Positions 5,479 to 6,437 of a stretch of 6,437 nt of DNA are shown in pieces. How positions within the stretch are numbered: position 1 is the stretch's first letter; each line of letters opens with the position of its first letter. The notes under the pieces are model-generated. The model did no database searches. It had not been told where the DNA came from and was given only the letters and a program-made list of their open reading frames with translations. This DNA is from Acidobacteriota bacterium (GTDB lineage: Bacteria; Acidobacteriota; Blastocatellia; Pyrinomonadales; Pyrinomonadaceae). Position numbers and translations under genes: made by a program. Where the stretch lies: positions 1-6,437 of the forward strand of contig JAEZIT010000031.1 of the NCBI GenBank assembly GCA_023436495.1, read 5' to 3'.

Positions 5479-6437
5479 CCTCGGTTTCCCATTTCAGGAC
5501 CGGACGCACCACGCCGGGCAGAAGGCCCGCATAATCACCGCGTGCGGAATCGCCCTCGAGGCTGTCAACGACGTTAAAGCTGACGACGTCGCGTTCGACG
5601 AAATGGACCTGCATCGGTTCGTAAGTCGTGGCGGCCGCTGTTACGAAGACCGTCCCTTCGGCAAGAAAGTTTCCCGGGATCCAGACCGTGCTCTTGTATG
5701 TCCCGCTGTCGCGCGGTTTGTTTCGCCAGCCGCCTTCCCAATCGTGCGTGATGAAGATACAGATGCCCTGTTCGTTGTAGAAATGGATGTTCGGAACGAT
5801 AACCTTTCCCGGTGATGTAACGTCGTAGGTCAGCTCGACGCCGACCGGACGGCGAATGTCGGCGGAGGAGACCGTCGCATTGTCCGCATCGATCACACGG
5901 ACACTCCGTATACGCGAAACCTCGTTACCCGGAGCCGACGCCGCGTCGTCCCAACGGCGCTCCGCGCCGGTGCGCGATTGTTCGTGCAGATATTCGCCGA
6001 CAATCTGTCTCGCTTCGCCGTCGCGATGAATTCGGCCTTCCTTCATCCATATAACACGACTGCAGAGACGTGTGATCGCGTTCATGTCGTGCGAAACAAA
6101 AAGGACCGTTCGCCCTGACTGCCCAACGTCGCGCATCTTCGCGAGGCATTTTCGCTGGAAACCCACGTCGCCCACGGCGAGCACTTCGTCCACGATCAGG
6201 ACCTCAGGTTCGAGATGCGCGGCGACCGCAAAAGCGAGGCGCATATACATCCCGCTCGAATAATGTTTCACGGGCGTGTCGAGAAATTTTTCGATCTCGG
6301 AAAATGCGACTATCTCGTCGAATTTACTTTCGATCTCGGTACGTTTCATACCCAAGATCGCGCCGTTCAGGTAGATATTTTCGCGTCCCGACAATTCATT
6401 ATGAAATCCGGTGCCCACCTCTAGAAGGCTGCCGACA
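5468..6437 (-). CDS. Wzt-like ABC transporter ATPase for polysaccharide export, C-terminal part (cut by the window edge)
   Basis: The ATPase of a two-part pump that carries finished lipid-linked O-antigen or capsule chains across the inner membrane; the membrane partner Wzm is not in the window. The 322 visible residues begin inside the nucleotide-binding domain at VGSLLEVGTGF, the Q-loop region of this family, followed by ELSGRENIYLNG. Then come the ABC signature YSSGM (6262-6248), the Walker B stretch VLIVDEVLAVGD (from 6202) and the switch histidine in FVSHD (H at 6091-6089). After about visible residue 170 comes a beta-rich C-terminal domain like that of Wzt proteins, which in known systems recognises the exported glycan. 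Walker A and roughly the first 80-100 residues lie beyond the edge. A GTG at 6418 could be mistaken for a start, but conserved residues continue upstream of it. A pump of the teichoic-acid or TagH type is less likely because of the Wzt-like C-terminal domain. Confidence 0.92.
   Translation of the reverse strand, partial: VGSLLEVGTGFHNELSGRENIYLNGAILGMKRTEIESKFDEIVAFSEIEKFLDTPVKHYSSGMYMRLAFAVAAHLEPEVLIVDEVLAVGDVGFQRKCLAKMRDVGQSGRTVLFVSHDMNAITRLCSRVIWMKEGRIHRDGEARQIVGEYLHEQSRTGAERRWDDAASAPGNEVSRIRSVRVIDADNATVSSADIRRPVGVELTYDVTSPGKVIVPNIHFYNEQGICIFITHDWEGGWRNKPRDSGTYKSTVWIPGNFLAEGTVFVTAAATTYEPMQVHFVERDVVSFNVVDSLEGDSARGDYAGLLPGVVRPVLKWETEVKG

Noticed and set aside
5468..6418. Taking GTG at 6418 as the true start of the Wzt-like gene
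   Set aside because: The frame stays open to the window edge and the residues just upstream (VGSLLE) belong to the conserved Q-loop region; starting here would remove Walker A.

Overview
The window looks like ordinary chromosome from a free-living Gram-negative-type bacterium of moderately high GC (about 56% by eye). It carries a lipopolysaccharide/capsule-type ABC export ATPase (Wzt-like), a rhomboid protease, a sodium/acidic amino acid symporter and a secreted CHRD-domain protein. The style of the proteins and the frequent absence of Shine-Dalgarno sites would fit Acidobacteriota (Blastocatellia-like), but that is an impression and not shown by any marker gene. I see no rRNA, tRNA, CRISPR array, transposase or phage gene.

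Layout. (a) 1-221, minus: the first 73 codons of an exported CHRD-domain protein, cut by the left edge. (b) 222-391: a divergent intergenic region with three short inverted repeats and weak promoter-like boxes. (c) 392-1804, plus: a dicarboxylate/amino acid:cation symporter of the GltPh/EAAT fold, closed by a clear intrinsic terminator (1815-1843). (d) 1933-2640, plus: a rhomboid serine protease with its own plausible promoter and the only strong ribosome binding site in the window. (e) 2647-4407, minus: a two-domain family 2 glycosyltransferase, converging on the rhomboid gene with a 6-base gap. (f) 4408-4491: a short AT-rich divergent promoter region. (g) 4492-5478, plus: a SAM-dependent methyltransferase with an N-terminal four-cysteine zinc knuckle. 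(h) 5468-6437, minus: the C-terminal part of a Wzt-like ABC ATPase with a C-terminal carbohydrate-recognition domain, cut by the right edge and overlapping the methyltransferase tail by 11 bases.

How the genes may work together. The right half (glycosyltransferase, methyltransferase, Wzt) reads as one end of a surface-polysaccharide cluster of the ABC-transporter-dependent type: sugars are added in the cytoplasm, the glycan may be modified by the methyltransferase, and the Wzm/Wzt pump, with Wzt reading the glycan through its C-terminal domain, flips it across the inner membrane. The left half (CHRD protein, symporter, rhomboid) has no obvious link to this and appears to be housekeeping or accessory genes, each with its own control.

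No clear new system was found. The points most worth a second look are the apparent loss of the third sodium site in the symporter, the degenerate second glycosyltransferase domain, the antisense overlap and possible chain-cap partnership of the methyltransferase and Wzt, palindromes upstream of the symporter, and the recurrence of the octamer GCGGCCGC.
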